Positions 12,882 through 13,443 of a DNA stretch of 13,443 nt are shown here, piece by piece (the stretch's first letter is position 1; the number at the start of each line of letters is the position of its first letter). Made by a program: the position numbers and the translations under genes. Source of the DNA: Solirubrobacterales bacterium (GTDB taxonomy: Bacteria; Actinomycetota; Thermoleophilia; Solirubrobacterales; Solirubrobacteraceae); NCBI GenBank assembly GCA_003244035.1, contig QHBV01000089.1:13627-27069 (forward strand), in the 5' to 3' direction. Under the pieces are notes generated by a model that ran no database searches, was not told the DNA's origin, and worked only from the letters and a program-made list of their open reading frames with translations.

Positions 12882-13443
12882 TCACCTTGCAAGCGCCGAG
12901 CCCACCATGCGCTTCAGAGTGGCCACGACATGTGGCAGTGCCGGCCCCGATTGAAACCTGAGCGTACGATTTACGCCATCGCCGCTGACGCGAAGGCTTG
13001 AGAACCACGAGTGAAGGGTGATGGCGTAGCTCACGCCGTGGGCGGTGAAATAAAAGATCAGGTGGCCGGCCCACAGGCCGCCACGAGGATAAACAGGAGC
13101 CAACACGAGTTGACCGTATTTGTCGTAGCACTGCACCCAGCCGAGCGACACCGCTTGGCTACGTCCCGGGTTGAGCAGAATGTCGGTGATTCGGTCAGCA
13201 CCCTCTGGCCATGCAAGAGCCCCCACGCCGGCTGGTGGTGAGCCTTCCGACGCTTGTATATCGACGTGAACGTGCCATGGGGGTGGCTCCAGTAGCGATT
13301 CCGGCGCTAGGTGTATCCATCTCATCCCGTCCCAGGCACTCAGTTGCGTTCGTGACGTAAAGGTGGGCAGCGGTGCTCCGACTTCGTATCCCCATTCCGC
13401 AGAGACACAGCGGTTGCTTGTTAGCCCAGAGCATGCAGTAACG
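12882..13443 (-). CDS. Unrecognised protein, possible lipoprotein, 5' end outside the window
   Basis: The minus-strand frame is open from the window edge to the TGA at 12882-12884, about 186 codons, and composition looks coding (mixed residues, no arginine runs). I recognise no family. The first residues read VTACSGLTSNRC: V-T-A-C fits a lipobox, which would make Cys (13431-13433) the lipidated N-terminus and put most of the signal peptide just beyond the edge. The rest has WHVHVDIQ, ILLNPGRSQAVSLGWVQCYD, HLIFYFTAHGVSYAITLHSW and an Arg/Lys-rich end (LKRMVGSALAR), suggesting a beta-rich outer domain. An internal ATG at 13325 is a possible but less likely start, since the upstream frame also looks coding. 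Confidence 0.55.
   Translation of the reverse strand, partial: VTACSGLTSNRCVSAEWGYEVGAPLPTFTSRTQLSAWDGMRWIHLAPESLLEPPPWHVHVDIQASEGSPPAGVGALAWPEGADRITDILLNPGRSQAVSLGWVQCYDKYGQLVLAPVYPRGGLWAGHLIFYFTAHGVSYAITLHSWFSSLRVSGDGVNRTLRFQSGPALPHVVATLKRMVGSALAR

Noticed and set aside
1..13443. CRISPR array, tRNA or rRNA genes
   Set aside because: No regularly spaced identical repeats, no cloverleaf with a TTCRA-type arm, and no rRNA-like conserved blocks were seen on either strand.

Overview
The window is very GC-rich DNA with densely packed genes, many GTG starts, 4-bp start/stop overlaps and -10 boxes sitting directly before start codons. This style, together with the gene set (an RskA-like anti-sigma domain, a WS/DGAT acyltransferase, DUF3105, DUF4328), suggests an actinobacterium. 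A deep lineage such as Thermoleophilia/Solirubrobacterales is my best guess, from gene flavour only; no marker gene settles it.

Positions 1-10351 are ordinary chromosome. From the left: the 3' part of an adenine phosphoribosyltransferase gene (apt), followed after 1 nt by an SRPBCC-fold protein. Next is a converging gene for an unusual one-piece membrane regulator: a sigma-region-4-like HTH, an anti-sigma-like linker, a transmembrane helix and an RskA-like outer domain. It is divergent from a PaaI-type hotdog thioesterase. A tightly overlapped minus-strand operon follows: WS/DGAT acyltransferase, then a DUF3105 membrane protein, then glutamine-dependent NAD+ synthetase (NadE), which carries an in-frame repeat expansion beside its active site. 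Divergent from it is DNA polymerase IV. A decayed vapBC-type toxin-antitoxin locus comes next: the antitoxin N-terminus and its palindromic operator remain, but most of the toxin is deleted and its tail has a stop codon. Then a CnoX/YbbN-like thioredoxin-TPR gene and an alpha/beta-hydrolase gene diverge from a 23-bp intergenic region, followed by a VOC (glyoxalase-fold) gene.

Positions 10352-13443 are an accessory or decay zone. It holds a tyrosine-recombinase fragment broken by a one-base deletion, about 540 bp with no supportable gene, a DUF4328 membrane protein split by two compensating frameshifts, and a minus-strand structure resembling the 3' end (domains V-VI) of a group II intron. The last feature is the C-terminal part of an unrecognised minus-strand protein, possibly a lipoprotein, that runs off the right edge.

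The most striking global signal is promoter architecture. At least five, and perhaps eight, start codons lie 6-10 nt (usually 7) after a TANNNT-like hexamer, which predicts widespread leaderless or near-leaderless transcription. I see no convincing new defence or mobile system. The strongest unusual items are the fused sigma4/RskA regulator, the NadE minisatellite, the degenerate TA locus with its intact operator, and the intron-like remnant.
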